The position numbers and the translations under genes were made by a program. From positions 31,320,620-31,384,619 of the forward strand of contig NC_061511.1 in NCBI RefSeq assembly GCF_022539505.1: a stretch of DNA of 64,000 bases, written 5' to 3'. This stretch comes from Lolium rigidum (taxonomy: Eukaryota > Streptophyta > Magnoliopsida > Poales > Poaceae). The notes below the pieces were generated by a model. That model was not told the DNA's origin, did no database searches, and was given only the letters and a program-made list of their open reading frames with translations. Shown piece after piece: positions 34,135-44,854 of this stretch (positions within the stretch are counted from its first letter, which is position 1; each line of letters begins with the position of its first letter).

Positions 34135-35495
34135 CAACAATGGCGGAGAAGTGTAGCTGCGAAGAGAAGAGCTTTGAGAGCTGAGGAGCGCAGGAGGAAG
34201 TTTTGCAGAGGAAAGCAGGGGAACGGCGCGAGCGGAAGTGTTCGAGGAAGAAGAAGGGGATCTTATATAGAGGTGCGGTGAAGCGGCGGACCGTTGGATG
34301 GAAAAAGAATGCGGGAGATGATCACCACGTGGAAACAAGGGTAAAAAGGTATTTTAACATTGACGAGGTTACATAACGTGTGCCAGAAAAAGGGGAGAAC
34401 ATGTGTTCCCCACTTGCACGACGTGTCCGTTAGATCAGGAATTGGGACCCACAAGGCAGCGAAAGAAGCGGTAATGGTCAGTTTCCAAAATAGAAATCGT
34501 GGCTATCATCAAGCAATGACGTCGTCAAGATAAAAGAAAAGCTCGACTATGAGGTTTCAAAAGTTTATCGACAACATAAGATTATCTCGGGAGCTTTTGA
34601 TCAAATACAAGTTTTTGCCCAAACGCTCGGGGGCTACTTTGGAAAAAAGAAAATTCGAGTCTGACAAGATAGAAATGGCGAGAGCCTATGATCAAATACA
34701 AGTATTTGTTCATAGCCTCGGGGGCTACTCCCATCGGGAGCGCTGGTCGCGCACCCGATAAATATAAAAATATCGAGAAGGATTATAAATATAGCGGCAA
34801 GGAATACTAATCTGTGGAGCCTACACCCAAGCACAAGTCCTTGGCTGTAGCCTCGGGGGCTACTCCCATCGGGAACGCTGTTCGCGTGCCCGATGAATTT
34901 TTATTAAAAGAAAGAAGTACGAGTGAGTATATTTCGAGTTATACAGATAACTCTACATATACTCCCATCGGGAAGACAAAAAAAGTCATCAAATATGACT
35001 CGATAAAATGTGCTATTCCAGCAGTCGAAAAGCACTCGACAAAATATTCTCAGAGCGCTAAAAGTCGCGAATACATCTCTCGAATGCCGCAAAACTTTGC
35101 GAAGGTAAGACCCCGGATCCGTTCGAGCGGCGTGGCACCGTCTCCGACGGCGGATTGCTACTATTTTCCGTATCAACAGTATACGAAGAAAAATCCTAAC
35201 GGACGCGTTAGGTACCCGATAAAATATGACCGGGACTCGACGGAATGGTAAGACCTTAAGCGGCACCTCGTCGAAGTTTACACCAGCATCCCGAGATCAT
35301 GTCCGGGGACGTGATCTTGAAGTAGGTTTTTGCGGATTGCCACTAGAGCAGTTAACTAGTACCCGATCCGTCGATGAACTAGCCCCAACTACCGCATCCC
35401 CGTACAACATAATATTTACATATCGAAAGATTATGTAATGAGTAAAATTGGAGATTTTCCTTGATTCTTCGATTCAAGAAAAATCTCGGGGCTAC
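33939..35495 (+). repeat. Duplicated 3' internal segment of the Tat element (second copy)
   Basis: Pairs with 21350-22904. Differences are few but often take the form CG here versus CTG or CAG there (for example GTTCGAGCGG near 35121 versus GTTCTGAGCGG near 22529). It carries the extra C that shifts the antisense frame near 34012. Confidence 0.8.
34263..34270 (-). promoter_or_regulatory. TATA box of the antisense gene
   Basis: Minus-strand CTATATAAGATC, about 130 bp upstream of the ATG at 34134, preceded by a GC-rich stretch and followed by a C/T-rich leader: an ordinary plant core-promoter layout. The duplicate copy has the same box at about 21674-21681. Confidence 0.6.
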
Positions 35496-35882
35496 CGACA
35501 TAGGCATCCCCAATGGGCCTGCCAAAGATGGTACCCGGGTTTATTCAAGGCCCAAGACCCGAAGAATAAGAAGACTTGGAAGCCCATTTAGTGTTAAGGA
35601 AAGATAGTTTGTATTAGGAAAGATAGAGACTTGTAATCTTACGAGCTGGGTACGAAACCCTCTCGAACTCTGTAACTTGTGTATTACGAAATCCTCGGCT
35701 CCGCCTCCTATATAAGGGGGAGTCGAGGGACAAAGAAAGGGATCGAATCTACTGTCAACATAACCCTAGTTTTCATAATCGTCGAGTACTTTTCGCCTGA
35801 ACCTTCGAGATCTACTTGCCCTCTACTTCTAGCAAAACCCTAGTCTACAATCTGTAGGCATTGACAAGTTAATCCTTTGTCA
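35496..35882 (+). repeat. Tat element 3' LTR (387 bp)
   Basis: Matches 22905-23292; the first base pair is CG instead of TG. The polypurine tract before it has four instead of five G. It ends CCTTTGTCA, followed by the target duplication CCGAG. Confidence 0.88.
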
Positions 35883-36744
35883 CCGAGTGGCATGATCTTA
35901 GATTTAAGCTCTATACTTATTGCTTATATTGTATCTACAAGTTGTTTGCACATGTCTATGTCCTAAACCCGAGGCCCCAGAGTGACAGCAACTGGGACAA
36001 CCGGAGGGGAAGGCGTAGGTATGAGGATCACATGTTTTCACCAAGTGTTAATGCTTTGCTCCGGTGCTCTATTAAAAGGAGTACCTTAATTTCCAGTAGT
36101 TTCCCTTGAGGCCCGGCTGCAACCGGCTGGTAGGACAAAGATGTTGTACAAGTTTCTCATTGCGAGCACGTATGACTATATATGGAAAACATGCCTACAT
36201 GATTAATAATCTTGATGTTCTGTCTTAATGTTATTTCAATCATATCAATTGCCCAACTGTAATTTGTTCACCCAACACTTGTTATTGGAGAGTTACCACT
36301 AGTGTAGATAGTTGGGAACCCCGGTCCATCTCTCATCATCATCAACTCGTTCTACATGTCATTGGAAGTAGTATCAACTATTTTCTGGTGCCATTGCTCT
36401 CACATTACTGCAACTGCTGCTTTGTTACTGTTACTACTGCTCTCATATTACTGCTGCTTTCACATCACCCCTCTTACTAGTGCTTTTCCAGGTGCAGCTG
36501 AATTGACAACTCAGTTGTTAAGGCTTATAAGTATTCTTTACCTCCCCTTGTGTCGAATCAATAAATTTGGGTTTTACTTCCCTCGAAGAGTGTTGCGATC
36601 CCCTATACTTGTGGGTCATCACTTGCCAGGCCCGGGGACGCATCGGGGATGAAGGCACGTACCGGTGTTGCCAGTACCGGGCGTGCGGGGGTAGGGAACA
36701 TTACAAGGTGCGCGTCATGTCAGAGTAGACTAGTAGAGGAGGTT

Positions 36745-36857
36745 TCGACGACGGGTGTCGGAGTAGAGGAGCAGGTGGTGTAGTCGGGGAAGAGGCGAGT
36801 CTCGACGACGGGTGTCGGAGTAGAGAAGCAGGTGGCGTAGTCGGGGAAGAGGCGAGG
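36745..36857. repeat. 57-bp tandem duplication in the internal domain
   Basis: Two units beginning TCGACGACGGGTGTCGGAG at 36745 and 36802. The same pair is in the second internal copy at 38765 and 38822, so it predates the composite. Confidence 0.8.
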
Positions 36858-37887
36858 ACGATGGCGGTGAAGCTTTAGTGTACGAAGACGTAGAAGGCGG
36901 CTAACCCGGCGGTGACCTGGGGTGGTCATGCTGGATGACTAGACGGGCGTTGCGGTGGTCGGCGAGCCCAACGCGACCTGAAGTGGTTGGCGAGCCCAGC
37001 GGCGACCTGGGGTGAAGCCGCGGCGGCGGTACACGAAGTAGGCGAGGAAGACCCGACGGCGTGACGAAGACCATGCGCGGACGGAGGCGACCCGCGCCGA
37101 AGGGGTGGCGCTGTGGTGGCCTCGGACATCGATGCACGGGGGACGGCGAAGGTGACCGCGTGCAGCGACGCCACGGCCCGAGGGGCCGGCGTAGCTGCCG
37201 GGCGCGCGTCGGTGCAGTGGCGGGAGACCACCAGCGACGTACACGCCTCGGAAGGCGCGTCGGAGGCCGGTAGCATGGACCAAAGGCAGCGGTGCTGCGA
37301 CCCGAAGGGGCGACGCAGTGGCACCCTGATGCTCGATCGGTGGTAGGCGCGTGCTCGGGGACGTGCTTGGCGTAGACGTGCGCGGGGTTGGTTTATCAGA
37401 CCGACGGCGGCGCGATACGCGCCATGGCGTGGACGACGTGCAGATCGGAGCCGATGGCGACGTTGTCGACGATGTCCCGGGCGATGACGGTGGAGACGAG
37501 CCGGCGATGGAGGCCGCGCAAGCGAGACAGCCTGCTGCATCGCACGTAGGGGCGCCCCGTGTGCAGCAGGTCCGGCTGTGCCGTGCGGTTGATGGCCGGT
37601 GCAGGTCGATGCCGTTGTCGGAGTAGAGGCCAAGTGGACGACGGCGATGGGCGACTCAATCCGATCTATGATCGGTAAAACCAAAAAGAAAACGCCGATC
37701 GAGCGACCGGCGGGCAAAAAAGAAAACCGATCTAAAGATCGGAAAAAAAAAGACACGAGGGCAGCCGATCAACCGATCGGCGAACGAACCCTCATACTGC
37801 TTGCGCGGCCCCCGGAGTAGATCATGGAGATCGACCTCCCCAGGGGCGGCGCGAAAACTTTGCGGCGGCTAGGTCAAGGAGCGTGCC

Positions 37888-37899
37888 GCTCTGATACCA
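37888..37899 (-). promoter_or_regulatory. Primer-binding site of the short-LTR element (middle LTR)
   Basis: GCTCTGATACCA on the plus strand is the complement of TGGTATCAGAGC, the initiator-Met tRNA primer site, immediately left of the middle LTR. Confidence 0.8.
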
Positions 37900-38071
37900 T
37901 GTTGAAGGATAGAGAGAGAGATTGGCGGAATATGATGAATGTTGTATTGCGCCTCATGGGCGAGTATATATAGAGTATATGACTTGGAAGCTAAGAAACC
38001 TCCTAGGGAGAATATGGAAACAATTCTAATACAATCCCGTGTAATCTATAACTACCAAATATACTCTAACA
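37900..38071 (-). repeat. Short-LTR element, middle LTR
   Basis: 172 bp. A minus-strand TATA box is present (complement of GAGTATATATAGAG, near 37961-37974). It acts as 5' LTR for copy 1 and 3' LTR for copy 2. Confidence 0.88.
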
Positions 38072-40285
38072 CTCCCCCGCAGTCGTAGCGGTAGCGACGT
38101 GAACAACAGTAGCGTCGCGAACGGTCAGACTGGAGAGAAGCCGAAAGTAGGAATCAAAGGGCTGACACTCCCCCGCAGTCATAGCAGGAGCGTCGTGGAC
38201 GGGGTTGCGTCGCGGATGCTTGGACTGTAGAGGAAGCTGGTGAGGCGCAGGCGAGGTGGTAGCCCTTTATGCCGATGTTGAGGTAGCCGAGAGCGTGGGT
38301 GCTGCAGCCTTGGTCGAGGGAGCCGCGCGAGGGATTGCCGTGGTCGATGTCGTGGCCGGGTGCCAGTGTCGATGTAGCCACAGGCGAGGTGGTGTGCGAG
38401 GAGAGTGACGGAGACGCGCCGAGGCAGTCGTGGAGATGGTCGATGCCGAAGTCGATCCATTATGAGTCGTCGAAGACGAAGTGCAACCGTACAGGCGCAC
38501 ATCGGGGACGAAGGCATACTTTGGTTTTGCCAGAACCGAGTACGCATAGAAGAACTCGGCGGTCACGCGGTCGAGGCAGTCGTAGAGGTGATGCCGATGA
38601 AGATGTCGTCGAAGCCGATGAAGACGAGGCGCCGGTCCGAGCTTGCCAGGCCCGGGGACGCGTCGGGGATGAAGGCACGTACCTGTGTTGCCAGTACCGG
38701 GCGTGCGGGGTTAGGGAACATTACAAAGTGTGCGCCATGTCGGAGTAGACTAGTAGAGGAGGTCTCGACGACGGGTGTCAGAGTAGAGGAGCAGGTGGTG
38801 TAGTCGGGGAAGAGGCGAGTCTCGACGATGGGTGTCGGAGTAGAGAAGCAGGTGGCGTAGTCGGGGAAGAGGCGAGGACGATGGCGGCGAAGCTTTAGTG
38901 TACGAAGACGTAGAAGGAGGCTAACCCAGTGGTGACCTGGGGTGGTCATGCTGGACGCCTAGACGGGCGTTGCGGTGGTCGGCAAGCCCAACGCGACCTG
39001 AAGTGGTTGGCGAGCCCAGCGGCGACCTGGGGTGGAGGCGCGGCGGCGGTACACGAATTAGGCGAGGAAGACCCGGCGGCGTGACGAAGACCATGCGCGG
39101 ACGGAGGCGACCCGCGCCGAAGGGGTGGCGTTGTGGTGGCCTCGGACATCGATGCACGGGGGACGGCGAAGGTGACCGCGTGCAGCGACACCACGGCCCG
39201 AGGGGCCGGCGTAGCTGTCGGGCGCGATTCGGTGCAGCGGCGGGAGACCACGAGCGACGTACACGCCTCGGAAGGCGCGTCGGAGGCCGGTGACAAGGTA
39301 TTAACTTGTCAATGCCTACGTATTGTAGACTAAGGTTTTGCTAGAAGTAGAGGGCAAGTAGATCTCGAAGGTTTCAGCCGAAAAGTACTCGACGATTGCA
39401 AAATTAGGGTTATGTTGACAATAGATTCAATCCTTTCTTTGTCCCTCGACTCCCCCTTATATAGGAGGCGGAGCCGAGGAATTCCTAGTACACAAGTTAC
39501 AGAGTCCGGGAGGGTTTCTCATTCGTCCCGTAAAATTACAAGTCTTTATACTTCCTAATACAACTCTATCTTTTTTTAATACTAACTGGGCTTCCGAACT
39601 TCATATCCTTCGACTTGTGGGCCTTCCGTAAACCCCGGGTACCATCTTCGGCAAGCCCATTGGGGATAACTATGTCAGCCGGTAGCATGGATCAAAGGCA
39701 GCGGCGCTGCGACGCAGCGGCACCCCGATGCTCGATCGGTGGTAGGCGCGTGCTCGGGGACGTGCTTTGCGTAGACGTGCGCGGGGTTGGTTGATCAGAC
39801 CGACGGTGGCGCGATACGCGCCATGTCGTGGACGACGCGCAGGTCGGAGCCGATGGCGACGTTGTCGACGATGTCCCGGGCGATGACGGTGGAGATGAGC
39901 CGGCGATGGAGACCGCGCGAGCGAGACAGCCTGCTGCGTCGCACGTAGGGGCGCCCCATGTGCAGCACGTCCGGATGTGTCGTGCGGTTGATGGCCGGTG
40001 CAGGTCGATGCCGTTGTCGGAGTAGAGGCGCAAGTGGACGACGACGATGGGCGACTCAATCCGATCTATGATCGGTAAAACCAAAAAGAAAACGCCGGTC
40101 GAGCGACCAGCGGGCAAAAAAGAAAACCGATCTAAAGATCAGAAAAAAAGACACGAGGGCAGCCGATCAACCGATCGGCGAACGAACCCTCATACGGGTT
40201 GCGCGGCCCCCGGAGTAGATCATGGAGATCGACCTCCCCGGGGGCGGCGCCAAAACTTTGCGCCGGCTAGGTCAAGGAGCGTACC
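38072..40285 (-). other. Short-LTR element internal domain, copy 2
   Basis: Second GC-rich internal copy, interrupted at 39291-39677 by a solo LTR. It includes the 57-bp tandem pair at 38765-38878. Small indels relative to copy 1 break every long frame seen there. Confidence 0.7.
39291..39677 (-). mobile_element. Solo LTR of the Tat family, inverted
   Basis: 387 bp, reverse complement of the LTR at 22905 with noticeably more substitutions than the other pair, flanked by the perfect 5-bp duplication GCCGG (39286-39290, 39678-39682). The empty site is seen in copy 1 at about 37253-37268. It shows the Tat family hit this host element at least twice. Confidence 0.9.
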
Positions 40286-40297
40286 GCTCTGATACCA
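40286..40297 (-). promoter_or_regulatory. Primer-binding site of the short-LTR element (right LTR)
   Basis: GCTCTGATACCA beside the right LTR; this is the primer site of the 5'-most unit in minus orientation. Confidence 0.8.
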
Positions 40298-40469
40298 TGT
40301 TGAAGGATAGAGAGAGAGATTGGCGGAATATGATGGATGTTGTATTGCGTTTCATGGACGAGTATATATAGACTACAAGATTTGAAAGCTAAGAAACCTC
40401 CTAGAGAGAATATGGAAACAATCCTAATACAATCCCGTGTAATCTATAACTACCAAATATACTCTAACA
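40298..40469 (-). repeat. Short-LTR element, right (5') LTR
   Basis: 172 bp ending ACTCTAACA, followed by target duplication TGGTC. Confidence 0.88.
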
Positions 40470-40474
40470 TGGTC

Positions 40475-40674
40475 ATTGTCCATCTTTTTAAAAGTATATT
40501 AAACACATGAAACTAGTTTCAATAAAATCGGGTGCATTAACTACATGTTCGTGTTGATGAACAAATGACCACATAAGTGGTAGGGCACTCGCGAAGGTAT
40601 GTTCCTCGGCAAGCTCCACCACTGTGTATGTTGACAAGTAGTAGGTACTCGCTACGCATTTCCAAACAATTTGG
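40475..40674. other. Flank between the composite and a retroposon
   Basis: About 200 bp of AT-leaning DNA without recognisable features. Confidence 0.35.
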
Positions 40675-41630
40675 ATTCCCTCCACCAGCCTCCTCCCTCC
40701 TCTGCCGCCGCCAAGGGGCGAGACCGGGCAAAGTCTGGCCGGCGCCCCCTCCTCGTCCCCTTGTCCCATTTGAACCGCTTTGGCGGCCGGCGTTGGCGGC
40801 GACTGACCGGCAAGGAGGGCTTGGGCGTTGTGCTGCTGGGTACCATGGCGCCGCATCGGTGGTGCGGCAGACGGCATCGACTCTTCTTCAGGCGGATCTG
40901 CAGCGTTGGGGTGAGGTCTGGCCGGTGAGAACCGGGCTTCGATTCGGTCGGAGCCGGCGATGGTGGCGTCCTCGGGCGTCATAACCTTGATGAAGGCATC
41001 GTTGCTACAGATCCGACCTCAACCTCTTTATTCCGGGGGAAACCCCAGATCTGGATACGGATCAGATGATGGCGGCACCTCTGGTGTCGTTTTCCCTCTT
41101 GAGAGCATCGTTCTGGAACAAGTGATACCTGGAGGAAGTCATCTAGCGGGGCGGTGTTCCATCTACTGCGCCGATGTTGGCAAGTCTCGGTGGCATGGTG
41201 CAGCGGAGCCTCGGAGACAGATGCAGCGTGATGGACGTGCGCAGGATGGTGGTGTCGTCTGGCGTCGTGGTGGCGTTGGTGGCAGGCCTCGCAAGGTCAT
41301 TACATTGATCTCTCTTGAAGATGGGTATGCGGAAGACGGTGGCGGCGAGGAGTTCTGGAGCGTGTATGATGGTACGCGCCGTGGGTCTGCCGGACCGTTT
41401 GTGCCACCTGCTCACAATTGAGCGACTTGTCGAGGCTTCCGGTTTTTTATGATGAGCGTTGGTGTGATGTCAGGGTGTTGGCTCTGTTCATTGACCCCCC
41501 CCCCCCTCCCCCCTTGGCTTCAGTTCGATTTTTGTAATTGTTCTTGTAAGATGTGAATAATCTAATAAAAAGCCGTGTGCATTCCTTGGATGCAGAAGCT
41601 GTGGGTGATATTTCCCCATTTCAAAAAAAA
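40675..41630 (+). mobile_element. Non-autonomous poly(A) retroposon with GC-rich 5' part
   Basis: A GC-rich start (CCTCCACCAGCCTCCTCC) grades into an AT-rich 3' end with a polyadenylation signal AATAAA (about 41564) and an A run at 41623-41630. A long C run lies near 41504-41520. I recall near-identical dispersed sequence in Triticeae. No RT is encoded; the plus-strand frame 40960-41421 has no recognisable domain. The left limit is approximate and I could not confirm a target duplication. It parallels the element at 2905-4501. Confidence 0.55.
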
Positions 41631-43120
41631 TAGTAGAAACATTCAAATTGTCCTGAGCTAAATTTATTAAATGCATTTCTCGTTGCAGCGATCCTATTAG
41701 CCCAGCGGCGGCATAGAGGTGTAGCACAAGACTCCAAGTCCGGAGGCTTATGGGTGTGGCGAGCTCTGCCATGGCGTCCATGGTGAGGAAGCAGGTGACG
41801 GACGCGCGCGGGTGAGTGGCACGGGAGGGGACGGAGGAGGAGCTTGGAGGGATTCACATTCAATTTCATTTTGTGATTTGTTTTTGAAATAGTCATATAT
41901 CTTGGGAGAAGTTACAATGATATAAGTACTACTCGTTTCTTATTGGTTTGCACCTGTTTAGCAGAGAAGTTGAGTGTGCGAATCAATAGCACATGACTCT
42001 CTTTCTTCCAAACATGGCCAGGTTTGCTTATTCTTCTCCATCCTTGCGCTTGCACGTACGTGCCCGACATGAACAAAACACAGGGACGGACAGCCCGTGC
42101 TGTCCCCCAGGTCGCGGCTAAATTAACACAAGCCACTCGTGATAGTGGCAGAGCCAGCTTGCATTGCACATGCACTCGCGTGGCTAATTCGATCCCGCTT
42201 GCATTTGTCCGACCAAACCTGCCTCGACTTGTTCGTCCGAGTGATCCTTATTCGATGTGTTTGTTTCGCTCCGGGCAGAGGTACAGGGCCCTCACGTGCG
42301 TGCGATCTGTATATATAATTGCATCTGTTGTGTTCATGCAGCGATCGATCTGTCTGTCGATCTGTCTAGACTCTAGTCATCGTCGTTGTTTTCTGCTTAG
42401 AACAATTTTTACCTACTATACAATGAACTGTGGTGCATATACATAGTCGACGAGATGACCTCTGTTCATCTTTGTTCATCTACTGCGTTTGTTGCATGGC
42501 TTGCTACTGTATAAGTAAATTTGACAGCCACGTTATCCTTCGATGGGTAAGCAAGCCGCTGGAAGAAAAGACACGCACACAAGTGTTTTCGGCTAAAATT
42601 TGTTGAACTTTTCAGGTGTTGGGGGTTCTGGTTTAAATTTCCAATCAAGGTATACACAAGTTTGTTGTTACATATATTTTCAAATAGAGAACATTCTACT
42701 GTTTCTATTGCCTGATACTCATGATCTTACTAGCTAGCACATGGGATGGTGAGCTAGCCAGCTAGGTTTCAAGCCTCACCTCTCTCTTAATTGCAAAATC
42801 ATGGGCGTTCCTCCTCCCATTGGTCTATTTTTGTTGTTGTGATCTTGTGACAATGTAAACCCTACATAAAAAAATCTTGTGACAATTTATAGCACCATTG
42901 TGATGGCTTCTATCCCAATGCAACGACGATTATCGATGATGAAAAGATAGATCCGCTTGTTACGACAGCATGGCCAAACTACTTGAATTAATATGTCAAA
43001 TATCATTAAATTTTATGAATTTATGTCAATTTTGGCTCAACATGTGTGGCCAGGGCACACGGCAAAGGTCTGCCGCACGGCGAAGGCTGCGCCACGTGTC
43101 CCGGACTAGCGCTCAAGACG
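41631..43120. other. Mostly unassigned DNA, with a SINE-like patch
   Basis: No gene recognised. A TATA-like GTATATATAATTGC lies near 42309 without a convincing downstream frame. Around 42735-42873, A-box-like TAGCACATGGGATGGTGAG and B-box-like GGTTTCAAGCC (42765-42775) followed by an A-rich end suggest a possible tRNA-derived SINE, weakly. A 13-bp repeat ATCTTGTGACAAT (42842-42854, 42874-42886) flanks a 19-bp A-tailed insert. Confidence 0.35.
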
Positions 43121-43169
43121 GCGCCGCCATAAATAGGGCCTACCAGAACAGGAGACGTGGACGTGGCTC

Positions 43170-43406
43170 ATGTCTGTGCCGTGTTTCGCCGAGGACTACA
43201 TCGACGATGCGAACCTCCCCGCCATCCTCGCCGCGCTGGAGGACAAGCCGGGCTCATCGCACGGCCACTCCGACGACGATGCGGAACTCCCCGCCCTCGT
43301 CGATCTCGTCGAGGAGACAACCCGCTACCAAGCCGAGAAGGCGGAGGAGTGGCGGCATATCGCGAAGGATCAGCCATACGAGGACCTCGCTAGCGACGAC
43401 GAGTGA
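43170..43406 (+). CDS. Small acidic open frame, unknown
   Basis: ATG at 43170 opens 78 codons ending TGA. The product is acidic with Asp/Glu clusters and a charged, helix-prone end (ETTRYQAEKAEEWRHIA). A TATA-like CATAAATAGGG lies at about 43128-43138, roughly 35 bp upstream of a plausible transcription start. Past the stop, the motif AGTGAAGCCCGCGCC recurs 94 bp apart (43403, 43497), and GC-rich sequence continues to the gap. I do not recognise a family; composition resembles acidic N-termini of grass transposon proteins, so it may be a transposon remnant cut by the gap. Confidence 0.35.
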   Translation: MSVPCFAEDYIDDANLPAILAALEDKPGSSHGHSDDDAELPALVDLVEETTRYQAEKAEEWRHIAKDQPYEDLASDDE

Positions 43407-43620
43407 AGCCCGCGCCTCCGCCTCCGCAACATCGCCCTCATTTTGAATGATTAGTGTCAAATTGCAATATGTTCCGTGTCTTCGATGATTTTTTTTAGTG
43501 AAGCCCGCGCCGCCGCAGCCTGTGGGCCAACGAAGAGCACATGGTTTGGCGGTGGAGGAAGACGACGAGGCTCCGCAGGGTTCCGCCGAGGTGGAGAATC
43601 CTGTTGGCGGCGGCGGTTGT

Positions 43621-43720
43621 NNNNNNNNNNNNNNNNNNNNNNNNNNNNNNNNNNNNNNNNNNNNNNNNNNNNNNNNNNNNNNNNNNNNNNNNNNNNNNNN
43701 NNNNNNNNNNNNNNNNNNNN
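43621..43720. other. Assembly gap (100 N)
   Basis: Exactly 100 N, a placeholder of unknown true size. By comparison with 52332-53319, at least about 988 bp of the LARD LTR should lie in it. Open frames that read through the N run are artefacts. Confidence 0.95.
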
Positions 43721-44568
43721 CTATACACCATAGATAGACCGATCCGGACAACCCTTACAATCCTTCATGAGACCGATAATAAGTCTACCCTCTCCCGTAT
43801 CTAATGGTAGACCGTGCAGGACCACATGTCCCCACCTTTACCAAAGATAGACCGATCCGGGCAACCCTTATTACCAATCCGTTGGCATGCGAGAGGGAAA
43901 AGATACAGCTGGCTTCCCCGAGCCATTATAGATCTTATGGTCAACGCGATATGTACGGCGCTAGAATCACTGGACGGCATTGGTACTTAGTCCTAGATGA
44001 ATAGTACCCTTGCAATGGAACCTCCACCAATCAACACATACCATGGTTCCATTGCCATCCACATAGTCATATTCATAATTGGAAAATAATATTTGCTTTT
44101 CAATGCAAGAGTGATAAGTATAGTACTTTGCATATAATTTGATAAAAATAATCAAATGACATGAGCAAGCGATGAACTTGCCTTTCTTGACTGCAAGATT
44201 ATGCGGCAAAAGCTTCGATACGTGAGAACTCCAAATGCTGAAATACCACCATTGTCCGGTAAGGACAATGTTTAAAGAATTGGCAAAGATGCTATAATGC
44301 ATAATATGAGATGCAATTGTCCCGAGCGTAACCTAACCTCGATGATTTAGGATGGACGAGTTGTAAAGATTTCTTTAGTGTGTGTTGCACTTTTAGGATG
44401 GTTCTCAAACAAGGTTCTTATTAGGGTTGGTGATATTAATAGCATAAACAAGTGATATAATACATCATAACAATCAAACACATAAAGAATAGTGGTGGAA
44501 CAATATGTAAAGAACGGTTGTCAATTTTTAAGTTCTATGATGCATGGTTGAGGATTATATGTATTATA

Positions 44569-44854
44569 CTTCAAAAGAATAACTTTTGAAGAACATGTTG
44601 ATTAAGAAATAATAAGTATTTCAAATAAGAACTATGGTTTCTATGGTTGAATTGACATAAGTACTTCAAAAGAATAACTTTTGAAGAACATGTCAAGTTT
44701 AAGAATAAAGTTATTATAATTAGGAGCTATGGCTTCTAGGGTTTGATTAGGATTTGTACTTCAAAAGAATAACTTTTGAAGAACAGAGTTAAATAATAAT
44801 AAGAACTACTTTAAACAGGAACTAAGTGCTTCTAGGGTTTACTATTGGATTCAT
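44569..44854. repeat. Three 95-bp tandem units with a perfect hairpin core
   Basis: Arms CTTCAAAAG and CTTTTGAAG around an AATAA loop occur at 44569-44591, 44664-44686 and 44759-44781, exactly 95 bp apart. The rest of each unit has diverged while the hairpin is unchanged. The same triplet is in the second LTR (from about 54169) and the third (from about 63747). Confidence 0.85.

Larger units (their letters stand above)
21177..35882 (+). mobile_element. Tat-lineage Gypsy retrotransposon, composite with three LTRs
   Basis: Order: LTR fragment (21177-21349), 3' internal segment (21350-22904), full LTR (22905-23292), primer site, gag-pol (23339-29706), antisense gene and 3' internal region (29707-35495), full LTR (35496-35882). 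Both outer edges have the same target duplication CCGAG (21172-21176, 35883-35887). Lineage evidence: tRNA-Asp-type primer site TGGCGCC, a DGG-type protease motif, an extra RNase H before integrase, no chromodomain, and a large antisense gene downstream of pol as in grass Tat elements such as Grande. The 5' unit has lost everything between LTR position ~172 and the 3' internal region. Confidence 0.88.
20379..36621 (+). mobile_element. Solo LTR of a Sabrina/Wham-type Gypsy element, split by a Tat composite
   Basis: The two parts, 20379-21176 and 35888-36621, form a ~1.53-kb LTR running TGATACGTCTCCAACG...CTTGTGGGTCATCA. Flanks are CTTGA (20374-20378) and CTTGC (36622-36626), a target duplication with one mismatch; the second internal copy of the host element shows the empty site at 38641 (GAGCTTGCCAGG). 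A promoter-like CTATATAAGCCC lies near 20747. There is no internal domain, so it was a solo LTR before or at the time the Tat element entered. The start is shared with the solo LTR at 6282-7879 but the families differ. Confidence 0.85.
36627..37899 (-). other. Short-LTR element internal domain, copy 1 right part
   Basis: GC-rich DNA continuing the internal copy begun at 19791, ending at the primer site beside the middle LTR. It includes a 57-bp tandem pair (36745-36857). A minus-strand frame of 276 codons (36926-37756) is Arg/Pro/Ala/Ser-rich, lacks domains and is broken in copy 2, so I treat it as non-coding. Confidence 0.65.
19619..40469 (-). mobile_element. Composite short-LTR non-autonomous retrotransposon (LTR-int-LTR-int-LTR)
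   Basis: Three copies of a 172-bp LTR (19619-19790, 37900-38071, 40298-40469) separate two copies of a ~1.85-kb internal domain. The outer edges carry the same 5-bp target duplication TGGTC (19614-19618, 40470-40474), so the whole array behaves as one insertion. Primer sites (initiator-Met type) lie left of the middle and right LTRs and G-rich purine tracts right of the left and middle LTRs, giving minus orientation. The internal domain is GC-rich with no gag or pol. Copy 1 (19791-37899) contains the Gypsy nest at 20379-36621; copy 2 (38072-40297) contains a solo LTR at 39291-39677. Family name unknown. Confidence 0.85.

Noticed and set aside
36926..37756. 276-codon minus-strand open frame as a gene
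   Set aside because: Arg/Pro/Ser/Ala-rich, no domain, and broken in the near-identical internal copy at 38946-40117; expected by chance in GC-rich DNA.
40960..41421. 153-codon plus-strand frame as a host gene
   Set aside because: It lies inside a poly(A) retroposon that I recall as a dispersed repeat; no domain visible.
43254..43751. Open frames spanning the N run
   Set aside because: Translation through N has no meaning; these are artefacts of the gap.
44569..44854. A CRISPR-like repeat array
   Set aside because: Only three units with unequal, related spacers in a plant LTR; it is a tandem repeat with a palindromic core.
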